A stretch of DNA of 13,777 nt, from the NCBI RefSeq assembly GCF_937873925.1, contig NZ_CALNAT010000260.1, positions 1-13,777 of the forward strand, in the 5' to 3' direction. Positions within the stretch are counted from its first letter, which is position 1. Each line of letters begins with the position of its first letter. The notes below the pieces were generated by a model. That model was not told the origin of the DNA. It saw nothing but the letters and a program-made list of their open reading frames with translations, and did no database searches. The DNA is from an uncultured Proteiniphilum sp. (GTDB lineage Bacteria > Bacteroidota > Bacteroidia > Bacteroidales > Dysgonomonadaceae). This document shows positions 1-6,438 of the stretch, piece by piece. The position numbers were made by a program, and so were the translations under genes.

Positions 1-612
1 TCGTATACCGTTATCGGTTCCCGTACCTCTCAACTGGTGATGAGCCTCGCCCCCATGATCACGGCAGTGATCGGATGGTTCTTTCTGCACGAGGTCCTTT
101 CGGTGAAAAGCATCCTGGGTATCGTGGTGAGCGTTTCGGGGATCATGATCGCCGTCGCGGGAAAGGGATTGAAACTGAACGTGCCGTTACACGGTTTTCT
201 TTACGCGCTGGGAGGGGCGGCAGGGCAGGCTATGGGACTGATACTCAGCAAAAAGGGGATGGGCGGTTATGACGCCGTGGCAGCCACGCAGATCCGCGCT
301 ATTTTCGGGCTTTTGTCTTTCATCCTCCTGATCACTTTCCTGAATCGGTGGAGGCGTGTTTTCCGGGCTGTAAAGGATGGGTCATCGATGAAATCCATCA
401 CCGTAGGAGCCATTTTCGGACCTTTTATCGGCGTGACCCTGTCACTCTATGCCGTGCAGCATACCGAAACAGGCATTGCTTCCACGCTGATGGCGCTGGT
501 GCCCATATTCATCATCGTGCCGACTGCCCTTATGTTTAGAGAGAAGATCACCGTCCGTCAGGTGATTGGAGCGGTGATCAGTATCGCGGGAGCGAGCATC
601 TTCTTTTTATAA
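1..612 (+). CDS. EamA/DMT-family inner-membrane transporter, 3' part
   Basis: The frame is open from base 1, so the 5' end lies outside the window; 203 codons remain. The protein is almost wholly hydrophobic helices with short basic loops. Internal repetition is visible: the end of a first EamA unit (GWFFLHEVLSVKSILGIVVS) and a second full unit ending in a matching segment (LMFREKITVRQVIGAVISIAG). The pairing 'E-x-hydrophobic-x3-Q/K-hydrophobic-GhhhhhhG' is the usual end of each EamA half. Family members export or import small metabolites; the substrate cannot be read here. Base composition is G+C-richer than the genes that follow, consistent with host backbone. A GTG at 37 is only an internal codon and not the likely start. 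Confidence 0.9.
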   Translation, partial: SYTVIGSRTSQLVMSLAPMITAVIGWFFLHEVLSVKSILGIVVSVSGIMIAVAGKGLKLNVPLHGFLYALGGAAGQAMGLILSKKGMGGYDAVAATQIRAIFGLLSFILLITFLNRWRRVFRAVKDGSSMKSITVGAIFGPFIGVTLSLYAVQHTETGIASTLMALVPIFIIVPTALMFREKITVRQVIGAVISIAGASIFFL

Positions 613-951
613 GGAAAACTCAGCTAATGCCGTCATCGGCAACCGGAGCGAAAAACACAGAGACTGTGAGAAAATAGATGAAGGCCGCCATTTGATCCTC
701 ATTCCGAATTCTGACGAAAAGTAGATATAGATATAGTGTAAAGTTGAAATCTAACTTCCCATGTTGTTATTTTTGTATATTGTAAATTTGTTAATTCAGT
801 GATAAGTAAAAAATAAGTTGCTAACTTCGTCTTTGGATATTATGAATTATCTTATTTTTTGATGAAAAAAGTTACCATGTTATCTTTTACATGTTACTAA
901 AAGGGATAATAGTCGGTATTGTAAAAACTATGTTTCTCTATATTATAAATC
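613..951 (+). other. Intergenic region before the TPR regulator
   Basis: No credible gene. The first ~100 bases keep the G+C-richer character of the transporter and include a tiny hairpin (TGCCG/CGGCA, 628-641) without a T tract, so no convincing terminator. The rest is A+T-rich and holds the candidate promoter at 858-888. A lone perfect TAnnTTTG (TAAATTTG, 783-790) also occurs but has no TTTG at the right distance upstream. Confidence 0.7.
858..888 (+). promoter_or_regulatory. Candidate Bacteroidetes promoter of the TPR regulator
   Basis: TTTG at 858-861, a 19-nt spacer, then TATCTTTT at 881-888, one mismatch from the Bacteroidetes -7 element TAnnTTTG. It would start transcription near 895, giving a leader of about 57 nt before the ATG at 952. 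The -7 element lies between two arms of an imperfect dyad (AGTTACCATG at 870-879 and CATGTTACT at 890-898), which could be an operator. Confidence 0.45.
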
Positions 952-2661
952 ATGTTTAAACTGATGTTTAATTATCTTGCCGGCGCAATACTCATTATAG
1001 TCGTGATGACCGGATGTAACTCCCGGCAGTCCGGGTTTTCAGCCTTGCTGGAAGATGCAGAACGGCTTATGGAGAGCCGTCCCGACAGTGCCCTGATATT
1101 GATTGATTTCCTTTTTTATCCTGAAGAAAGACTTAGCCGTGAGCAATGTATGCGTTACATAGTTACACGTGCACAGGCACGCCATGAAAATCATCGTGCA
1201 CTTACATCAGACACGCTCATTTTTGAAGCAGCGCGTTATTTTTTCCGCAATGACAAAAGTCCTTGCCAGAGTGCATTGGCGCATCTATATAGTGGTTGTA
1301 CCTGTTTTGAATGGAAGTATTATGAACGCGCAATGCTTTATTTCCAAAAGGCTGAAGAGTATGCCCTGAAAACCGATATTACAGCACTGAATGGGTTGGT
1401 TCAATATAATATGGGTTTACTGCATGCCTCACAGGGTTCTTATTCCGAAGCAATTGATAATTATAAGGCGGCAGCCCGGTTTTATGATGATCTTTCTGAA
1501 AAACAAGCATATTGTTACATTGTTATCGGGAAAATGTACATGTTACGCCAACTCTCCGATAGTGTATCCCTGTATTTTCAAAAAGGGTTAGAAGTTGCCG
1601 GAGCAATGGGAGACCAGAACCTTGAATGTATGCTGGCACAAGATATAAGCGAGGCATACAGCGAAAACAAGCAGTACGACAAAGCAGAAGCTTTTCTGAG
1701 GAAATCGTTTTTATTGAATACGGACAGTACGAAATTAGCCTTCTACTACCTGAATTTTGTTACATTGTACGGTTTGTTGCAAGAAAATGATTCGGTACAA
1801 AAATATACCCGAAAATTAAAGGAGAATTTGGATTTCTCCAACGATAACCATGTTATCGTGAGTGCATATAGTCATCTTGCGGATTTTAGTAAATCTTTAG
1901 GAAATTTTGAAGAGGCGCTCTTTTACCGTGAAGAGCTTGAAGAAACATTCATGCGTGATAGGGAAGAGGTAGAAAAACAATTGGTATATGAAATACAAAA
2001 GAAAAACGATTATACACGATTCCAAAACATGTATAATACCCGGTTTGTCCGTTTTCAACAATGGCTTCTGATGTTGATAACGGTATTGTTCTTTGTGGCT
2101 GTTGCATTTTTATTTGTATTAGGCGGAATGTTGAGGGAAAAAAATACCAAACTAAAAATGATGAGGAATATGGATATATTGCGAAAAACCACAAATGACT
2201 TATTGGAATCCGATGTTGATAATCGTCAAAAAGTTATCACAATGCAGGAAATGTTGCAGTGGAAATTTACCGCTATGAAAGAGACAATACAATTGAAATA
2301 CCATATGCCTGAAAAGGTACGGGAAGAGAATCAACCTATACTCGATAAATTCGATAAGATTGTGTTTGATCGGAATACTGAAGCGCCATTATCCGAATTC
2401 CTATCTGTAGTAGAGAGCCTTTATCCCGGGTTACAGTGCTTTATCCGGGAGCGGTATCCCCACCTTTCGAAAAAAGAATATAGTGTATGCCTCTTGTGTT
2501 TTGCCGGTCTGAGTGTGGGGGAGATCAGCTTTTTACTTAATGACAATGAAAACTCCGTTTATAAAGCCCGGTCGGGAATAAACCGGAAAATCGGACATAA
2601 TTTTTGCTCTGTCCTCAGAGAAGAATTCGAACAGAATAACGATAAATCGAATGTGCGTTAA
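952..2661 (+). CDS. Membrane-anchored TPR regulator with C-terminal LuxR-like HTH
   Basis: Domains in order: N-terminal hydrophobic segment with a lipobox-like end (VMTGC, Cys22); TPR helices at about residues 107-325, with repeats such as YYERAMLYFQKAEEYAL and YDKAEAFLRKSFLL; a transmembrane helix at about 371-391; a charged, probably coiled-coil stretch; and a C-terminal helix-turn-helix at about 505-549 (LSKKEYSVCLLCFAGLSVGE, then NSVYKARSGINRKIG). This plan is common among Bacteroidetes regulators that sit beside lipoprotein or surface-peptide clusters. The inferred topology is periplasmic TPR sensor and cytoplasmic DNA-binding end. It has its own candidate promoter and is followed by 73 nt before the next gene. 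It is the only transcription-factor-like gene in the window and so the best candidate for controlling the lipoprotein cluster from 4748 on; that link is inference. Confidence 0.85.
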   Translation: MFKLMFNYLAGAILIIVVMTGCNSRQSGFSALLEDAERLMESRPDSALILIDFLFYPEERLSREQCMRYIVTRAQARHENHRALTSDTLIFEAARYFFRNDKSPCQSALAHLYSGCTCFEWKYYERAMLYFQKAEEYALKTDITALNGLVQYNMGLLHASQGSYSEAIDNYKAAARFYDDLSEKQAYCYIVIGKMYMLRQLSDSVSLYFQKGLEVAGAMGDQNLECMLAQDISEAYSENKQYDKAEAFLRKSFLLNTDSTKLAFYYLNFVTLYGLLQENDSVQKYTRKLKENLDFSNDNHVIVSAYSHLADFSKSLGNFEEALFYREELEETFMRDREEVEKQLVYEIQKKNDYTRFQNMYNTRFVRFQQWLLMLITVLFFVAVAFLFVLGGMLREKNTKLKMMRNMDILRKTTNDLLESDVDNRQKVITMQEMLQWKFTAMKETIQLKYHMPEKVREENQPILDKFDKIVFDRNTEAPLSEFLSVVESLYPGLQCFIRERYPHLSKKEYSVCLLCFAGLSVGEISFLLNDNENSVYKARSGINRKIGHNFCSVLREEFEQNNDKSNVR

Positions 2662-2734
2662 GTTCAGATGGGAATGTATACACATCATTCCGCTTACGTT
2701 ATGGCATTGCATCACCTGTAATAAATTATCAGAA

Positions 2735-3043
2735 ATGAAGAGTTTTAAGCTTACAATAAATGAGGAAGAGATAATTGCAGCATCAGATAGGATCGTAAGT
2801 GTTTTTATAGGTGCTGGAAATCTCCCTCAAGATAACTATATTCACATTGGGGGGATGGATTCAGACTCGTACAATCTAACCTGGCTTGACAGACGCCTTG
2901 AAATTGGAGACCGGATAAAGGTCGAAGTTTATGAGACAAACAGAATTTCTTCCTTGAAAGAGAGAACTCCTTCCGACAGAAATGAATTGAAAGTAAAATA
3001 TTATAACCTCAAAAAAGAGCTTGAAGAAAAAGGACTAATATAG
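2735..3043 (+). CDS. Small protein of unknown function, first of an ATPase module
   Basis: 102 aa. I do not recognise a named family. The start is the ATG at 2735 (MKSFKLTINEEEI): the frame is open back to 2651, but those 28 extra residues are Cys/Trp/His-rich, overlap the end of the previous gene and look non-coding. The N-terminal two-thirds are beta-rich (KLTINEEEI, VSVFIGAG, YIHIGG, GDRIKVEVYE); the end is a charged helix (YYNLKKELEEKGLI). No signal peptide or membrane segment, so cytoplasmic. It lies 6 nt before the next gene, whose product has the same plan and a similar ending (FYEIRSILIKEGIL), so the two may be distant paralogues. Cotranscription with the ATPase at 3429 is likely from spacing. 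An immunity-like or adaptor role is possible but nothing in the sequence proves it. Confidence 0.7.
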   Translation: MKSFKLTINEEEIIAASDRIVSVFIGAGNLPQDNYIHIGGMDSDSYNLTWLDRRLEIGDRIKVEVYETNRISSLKERTPSDRNELKVKYYNLKKELEEKGLI

Positions 3044-3049
3044 AAATTT

Positions 3050-3412
3050 ATGATAGGATTACTCATTAAGTACAATGGAAAGGTATACAAAGTTGGAAAT
3101 TCTGATAAGGGAGTTTTTATCAGTTCTTTTATAGTTATGCACAGAAATGAATTTATTCTTGAAGGAGGAGTGGTTGCCTCATTTCAGACAATAAGGGACG
3201 GAATTGAGTTTGAGGTCGAGATTTCAGACATAAACGAAACGGACATTTCATTGCCAATTTCAGAAGAAAATAATTGTGTTGAAATTGATCCGGAATACTT
3301 AAGGATGCTATCTGATAGAAAATCGGAATGGGAGTGGAATGAAAAAAGGAGGACGTTTTATGAAATAAGAAGTATCTTAATTAAAGAAGGTATATTGTCA
3401 AGTGACGAATAG
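3050..3412 (+). CDS. Small protein of unknown function, second of an ATPase module
   Basis: 120 aa, no family recognised. Starts MIGLLIKYNGKVYKVG with no Shine-Dalgarno, as is usual in Bacteroidetes. Beta-rich N-terminal part (LIKYNGKVYKV, EFILEGG, IEFEVEISDI), then an acidic middle and a basic-to-charged C-terminal helix (RRTFYEIRSILIKEGIL). No signal peptide or membrane segment. It parallels the preceding protein in three places: an NG/NEEE beta hairpin near the start, an 'I-G/D-x-I-x-(F/V)-EV-x(5)-N-x(3)-IS' segment, and the C-terminal helix ending in (E)KGLI / KEGIL. This suggests related folds, though identity is low. It is 16 nt from the ATPase gene, so the three probably form one transcript. 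Confidence 0.7.
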   Translation: MIGLLIKYNGKVYKVGNSDKGVFISSFIVMHRNEFILEGGVVASFQTIRDGIEFEVEISDINETDISLPISEENNCVEIDPEYLRMLSDRKSEWEWNEKRRTFYEIRSILIKEGILSSDE

Positions 3413-3428
3413 TATTAACAGATAAGGC

Positions 3429-4160
3429 ATGGTTTACATCAGTTACGTACGAAACATAAAACCTGTTGAAGAAAGGAATGCTTACCCTTATAATATTCCA
3501 TCAATACTGAATTTAGAAAAAATGGAGTTTAGGAAGAGTGTGACTTTTATCACAGGTGAAAACGGGTCGGGTAAGTCTACATTGGTTGAGGCAATAGCCA
3601 TCAATGCCGGATTTAATCCTGAGGGTGGAAGTCGCAATTTTAATTTTCGGACGCAAGATTCACACTCAAATCTATTTAATCAGTTAAAACTGGGTTGGTC
3701 TCTGCGTAATAGGGATGGTTTCTTTCTTCGAGCAGAAAGCTATTACAATTTTGCTTCGAATATGGATGCATTAGACGCTGAACCCGGTGGTACCCCGATA
3801 AAGCAATATTACGGGGGAAAATCACTTCATGAACAATCACATGGGGAAAGTTTCTTGGCTTTACTCGTGCATAGGTTATATGGGAATGGACTTTACATAT
3901 TCGATGAACCTGAAGCCGCATTGTCGGTAAGCAGCCAGTTCAAGATGTTGATCAGGATGAAAGAATTGGTGTACAAAAATTCACAGTTCATCATCGCCAC
4001 GCACTCCCCGTTTTTAATGGCTTATCCGGATGCTGATATATACGTAGTTTCGGATACCGGTATCGAACTGATTGATTATGAAAGTACAGAGCAATACAGG
4101 TTGATGAAATACTTCGTCAATAATTATCAGAAATTTCTCTCGGAGTTAGGCCTTTACTAA
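3429..4160 (+). CDS. Stand-alone ABC/RecF-type ATPase (COG3910-like)
   Basis: 243 aa with every hallmark of a compact ABC-class AAA ATPase: Walker A GENGSGKST at 43-51, a signature-like SHGES at 137-141, Walker B LYIFDEPE at 155-162, and the switch His192 in ATHSP. The order and spacing match the short stand-alone 'predicted ATPase' group (COG3910), which lacks the long coiled-coil arms of SMC/Rad50 and the TOPRIM domain of OLD nucleases. There is no membrane segment or transporter partner, so it is not a transport ATPase by context. It is the third gene of a tight run with two small unknown proteins. Relatives occur both as single genes and near defence or toxin loci; function here is unknown. 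Its composition resembles the small genes more than the G+C-rich flanks. Confidence 0.85.
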   Translation: MVYISYVRNIKPVEERNAYPYNIPSILNLEKMEFRKSVTFITGENGSGKSTLVEAIAINAGFNPEGGSRNFNFRTQDSHSNLFNQLKLGWSLRNRDGFFLRAESYYNFASNMDALDAEPGGTPIKQYYGGKSLHEQSHGESFLALLVHRLYGNGLYIFDEPEAALSVSSQFKMLIRMKELVYKNSQFIIATHSPFLMAYPDADIYVVSDTGIELIDYESTEQYRLMKYFVNNYQKFLSELGLY

Positions 4161-4478
4161 TCACTTTATTGAACTATTAGTCAATCGTAGTTTAAATGAA
4201 TTACTTGAATTTTGCTAAATTACAAAAATGATTTCAGACGATTCAGAAATGTGTACAATCCCCGTTTTATCAGTTCCAGACGCATAAGGTGTCATTATCT
4301 GGGGATGATTAATAAATCGGACGAAATCGCTTATTTTATCGATCTTTACAAATTAAAGACAGCGAGTTAAGAACTTGCGAAACTTGAATGAATTACAATA
4401 AATTCGATGAACAATAAACTCAGAGGGTAGTGTACCCCCTCCCCATCATGACATATTACGACCTCAAATAAACTGTTT

Positions 4479-4570
4479 GGATTGTTAATTTTTTGCCATG
4501 GCACATCTTTTTTGTTTCTTTTTTTCTGATAACCAGGATGTTGTTTTTTATAGGGTTGTTAATTTTTTGC
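4479..4570 (+). repeat. 18-bp direct repeat pair upstream of the operon promoter
   Basis: GG(A/G)TTGTTAATTTTTTGC occurs at 4479-4496 and again at 4553-4570, 17 of 18 positions identical. The start-to-start distance is 74 bp, close to seven helical turns, so both copies would face the same side of DNA. The downstream copy ends 15 nt before the candidate -33 element at 4586. Placement suggests activator sites; which protein binds is not shown by sequence. Confidence 0.6.
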
Positions 4571-4585
4571 TTTGACTCATATCCT

Positions 4586-4617
4586 GTTGTAAGGATAAAC
4601 CTTAATGAATACCTTTG
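4586..4617 (+). promoter_or_regulatory. Candidate promoter of the 4748-9301 operon
   Basis: GTTG at 4586-4589 (one mismatch from TTTG), a 20-nt spacer, then TACCTTTG at 4610-4617, a perfect TAnnTTTG -7 element. Transcription would begin near 4624, leaving a leader of roughly 120 nt before the first gene at 4748. The direct repeats at 4479-4570 lie immediately upstream. Confidence 0.55.
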
Positions 4618-4747
4618 TCTTTTATGATATTATTTCCTTTTCGGATTTTGGTGAGAGAAGAAGGAAAATATACCTAATCATCTGAAATAAACTTCCTCTG
4701 AAAAAGAATGAAACAGTAATAACCAAACATGATTTAATTGAACGTAG

Positions 4748-5197
4748 ATGAAAAACAGGATTATAGGCAAATTTTTGATATTCTTTATGATATCGTGCTT
4801 TATTATATGTTGTAAAGATAAACCAGGATTATCCTTTCGTGAAAAAACAAAAAAAGAAGAAACCGTAATCCCAGATAAAATTCAACCACAGATTGCGTTT
4901 TCTAAAACATCGCATTCTTTCGGTAAAATACATAAAACGAAATCTGACACTATTGTGGTTGATTTTGTTTTTACTAATATTGGAGAAAATCCGTTGATAA
5001 TTAAGAAAGTAGACGTTTCATGCAGCTGCTTGTCTGCTAATTATTCAAAATATCCGATAAAAAAAGATTCTATAGGTTTTATAAGGGTGGCGGTAAATCC
5101 TACATTATTAAACGGGTCTTTCAATAAAAGCGTTTTTGTTACTTCTAATTCAATGAATGAGGTGGACTTGTTAAAGGTAAAAGGGACGGTTTATTAA
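4748..5197 (+). CDS. DUF1573-domain lipoprotein
   Basis: 149 aa. N-terminal signal sequence with Cys at 17, 21 and 22; Cys22 followed by KDK fits a Bacteroidetes lipoprotein with charged residues after the lipid site, though Cys17 (MISC) is an alternative. The rest is one DUF1573 domain of beta strands: FSKTSHSFGKI, VVDFVFTNIGENPL, then the family's Cys motif as VDVSCSCL, and a closing VFVTSNSMNEV...KVKGTV. DUF1573 is an immunoglobulin-like, ASPM/MSP-type envelope domain of unresolved function, very common in Bacteroidetes beside lipoproteins. It is the first gene after the promoter at 4586 and lies 12 nt before the fulvocin-like gene, so a helper role for that product (folding, anchoring or export) is a reasonable inference. 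Confidence 0.85.
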   Translation: MKNRIIGKFLIFFMISCFIICCKDKPGLSFREKTKKEETVIPDKIQPQIAFSKTSHSFGKIHKTKSDTIVVDFVFTNIGENPLIIKKVDVSCSCLSANYSKYPIKKDSIGFIRVAVNPTLLNGSFNKSVFVTSNSMNEVDLLKVKGTVY

Positions 5198-5209
5198 AAT
5201 CACTATATT

Positions 5210-5914
5210 ATGAGAAAGTTTATTTATGGCCTATTGATATTTATCCTGGCGGGATATTTAATATCATGCGACAGTGAATATTATAGTTGCGATCCTCTGG
5301 CTGATGATTGGGTAAAAGAGAATTTAACAGAAGTTCAAATTATGACCCGAGGTGCCTGGTTAAAATTGAATGAAAGGGAGTCAGTTAAAAAAGCCGCTTA
5401 TGTGGCATTTTATCCTGAAATAAAGAAAAAGTTCTGGACGGATAAAATTATGGAAGTGATGAGTGATTTTAGTTGGAATGAAAAAGAAAAGGATCATTTA
5501 AGTTTACTTCTTGACTACGTTAAGAAAACTGATACTTTTAACAGAAAAGAGGTTTCTGAAGATTTTGAATTATTTGTTTACAAATGGAATGAATACGCTA
5601 TCAATGAATTAAAATGGACAAGAAAACTGATTTATGCAATAACTGCAAACGGAGACAGATTACTTAATAAAAGTGGAGATACCGCAGGCATATCTGACGA
5701 AGAGTTTGATAATAAAATACGTATGAAAACTAATTCGGAAGATAGCGGATATTCAAACTGTAGCTGTAGTCAAAGGAGTGACTGGTGCGATATTTCTGGT
5801 GGAACACCTCCCTGGGTTTTGTCATGTAGCGGATATAATTGTAAGCAAGTAAGTGGTTGTGGTGCATTTTGGCAGTATCCATGTGACGGAATTTGCAAGG
5901 CGCCCATTGCCTGA
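5210..5914 (+). CDS. Surface lipoprotein with C-terminal fulvocin C-like Cys-rich domain
   Basis: 234 aa. Lipobox LISC (Cys20) followed by DSE, an acidic patch of the kind that directs Bacteroidetes lipoproteins to the cell surface. Residues ~30-170 are mostly helical and charged (WLKLNERESVKKAAYVAF, KEKDHLSLLLDYVKK). The last 53 residues form a distinct domain with eight Cys at 184, 186, 193, 206, 211, 217, 225 and 229, starting SNCSCSQRSDWC and ending GCGAFWQYPCDGIC. From memory this closely follows fulvocin C, the eight-Cys, four-disulfide bacteriocin of Myxococcus fulvus (ANCSCSTASDYC..., GCGTGWVY...), and matches what is annotated as 'bacteriocin fulvocin C-related protein'. Whether the tail is released, toxic or simply structural is unknown. 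There is no dedicated immunity gene that I can identify; the next gene, a small membrane protein, is the nearest candidate. Confidence 0.85.
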   Translation: MRKFIYGLLIFILAGYLISCDSEYYSCDPLADDWVKENLTEVQIMTRGAWLKLNERESVKKAAYVAFYPEIKKKFWTDKIMEVMSDFSWNEKEKDHLSLLLDYVKKTDTFNRKEVSEDFELFVYKWNEYAINELKWTRKLIYAITANGDRLLNKSGDTAGISDEEFDNKIRMKTNSEDSGYSNCSCSQRSDWCDISGGTPPWVLSCSGYNCKQVSGCGAFWQYPCDGICKAPIA

Positions 5915-5951
5915 AATAGTGTCTTAATTTGGTTATACTGAGATCAAAAAA

Positions 5952-6374
5952 ATGAAAAAAAATATTTTAATACTTTTGGTATACTTAGCACTCGCCATTG
6001 TGATATCTCCTATAAGGGCATTGGGAAATATTGGGGTAAAGTTGGCTTCGCTAATCGGTTTTGTGCTGTTTTATCTATTGACAACAGTCCTGATTAAGAG
6101 ATATACTGGTAAAATATCAGCACCCGCCATATTATTTATGGGGTTGCTTGGTATATCGTTGGTCAATCTTCCTTTTCATATGATTCATTTCAGTGAGACC
6201 TTGGGAACACTTTTAGAATATATCATTCATTTGTCTGCTGTAATTGCGGGATATTACTACGTGATGATAAAAAATTTAAATTATAAAATTGTTTACAATG
6301 TGGTGTGGATAGTTATAGTTCTTATAGCATCATTTTATGTTAATGATTTAATCTTTAAAACAATATTTAATTAA
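5952..6374 (+). CDS. Small polytopic membrane protein next to fulvocin-like gene
   Basis: 140 aa with four or five membrane helices (about 4-20, 30-48, 57-75, 87-104, 112-130) and no Cys. The segment LPFHMIHFSETL (73-84) between helices recalls, from memory, the N-terminal membrane half of some large Bacteroidetes TlpA-type thioredoxin proteins, but here the protein ends after the last helix with no thioredoxin domain. It could therefore be a separated membrane partner of a thiol-disulfide protein, such as the soluble TlpA-like one at 11198. By position right after the bacteriocin-like gene (37-nt gap) it could instead be an immunity protein. Neither is proven. A clear membrane protein of unknown function. 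Confidence 0.75.
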   Translation: MKKNILILLVYLALAIVISPIRALGNIGVKLASLIGFVLFYLLTTVLIKRYTGKISAPAILFMGLLGISLVNLPFHMIHFSETLGTLLEYIIHLSAVIAGYYYVMIKNLNYKIVYNVVWIVIVLIASFYVNDLIFKTIFN

Positions 6375-6378
6375 AGAT

Positions 6379-6438
6379 ATGAGTATAATATTCGATCCAA
6401 TGGCACTGAATTTCAGGGAAATAAAAAGAATTAAATGA
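6379..6438 (+). CDS. 19-codon ORF overlapping the start of the O-antigen ligase-like gene
   Basis: Encodes MSIIFDPMALNFREIKRIK and stops at TGA 6436-6438, overlapping the next gene's ATG (6435-6437) in an ATGA arrangement typical of translational coupling. It starts 4 nt after the previous stop. It might be a coupling leader, a tiny peptide, or a remnant of a longer gene. No homology is recognised, and an ORF of this length could be chance; the precise overlap is the only support. Confidence 0.35.
   Translation: MSIIFDPMALNFREIKRIK

Larger units (their letters stand above)
4161..4747 (+). other. Long gene-free region upstream of the lipoprotein operon
   Basis: No gene of credible length on either strand. 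It contains a short G-run/C-run hairpin (GGGTA-GTG-TACCC, 4425-4437) with no T tract, the 18-bp direct repeat at 4479-4496 and 4553-4570, T-rich stretches, and a promoter at 4586-4617. A short readable stretch near 4310-4380 (KSDEIAYFIDLYKLKTAS then stop) could be debris of an old gene but cannot be assigned. Confidence 0.65.

Noticed and set aside
783..790. Perfect TAnnTTTG (TAAATTTG) upstream of the regulator
   Set aside because: No TTTG-like element 19-21 nt upstream; the pair at 858-888 is better placed, so this may be chance in A+T-rich DNA.
2671..2691. GGAATG/CATTCC hairpin after the regulator gene as a terminator
   Set aside because: Six base pairs without a following T run; too weak to call.
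2651..2734. Upstream extension (28 codons) of the small protein starting at 2735
   Set aside because: It overlaps the end of the regulator gene, is unusually rich in Cys, Trp and His, and breaks the clean beta-rich start MKSFKLTINEEEI.
4310..4380. Readable stretch KSDEIAYFIDLYKLKTAS in the gene-free region
   Set aside because: Only about 20 codons before a stop, no start signal and no family recognised; not enough to call a pseudogene.
4425..4437. GGGTA/TACCC hairpin as a terminator of the ATPase transcript
   Set aside because: Only five base pairs, no T tract, and more than 260 nt after the stop codon.
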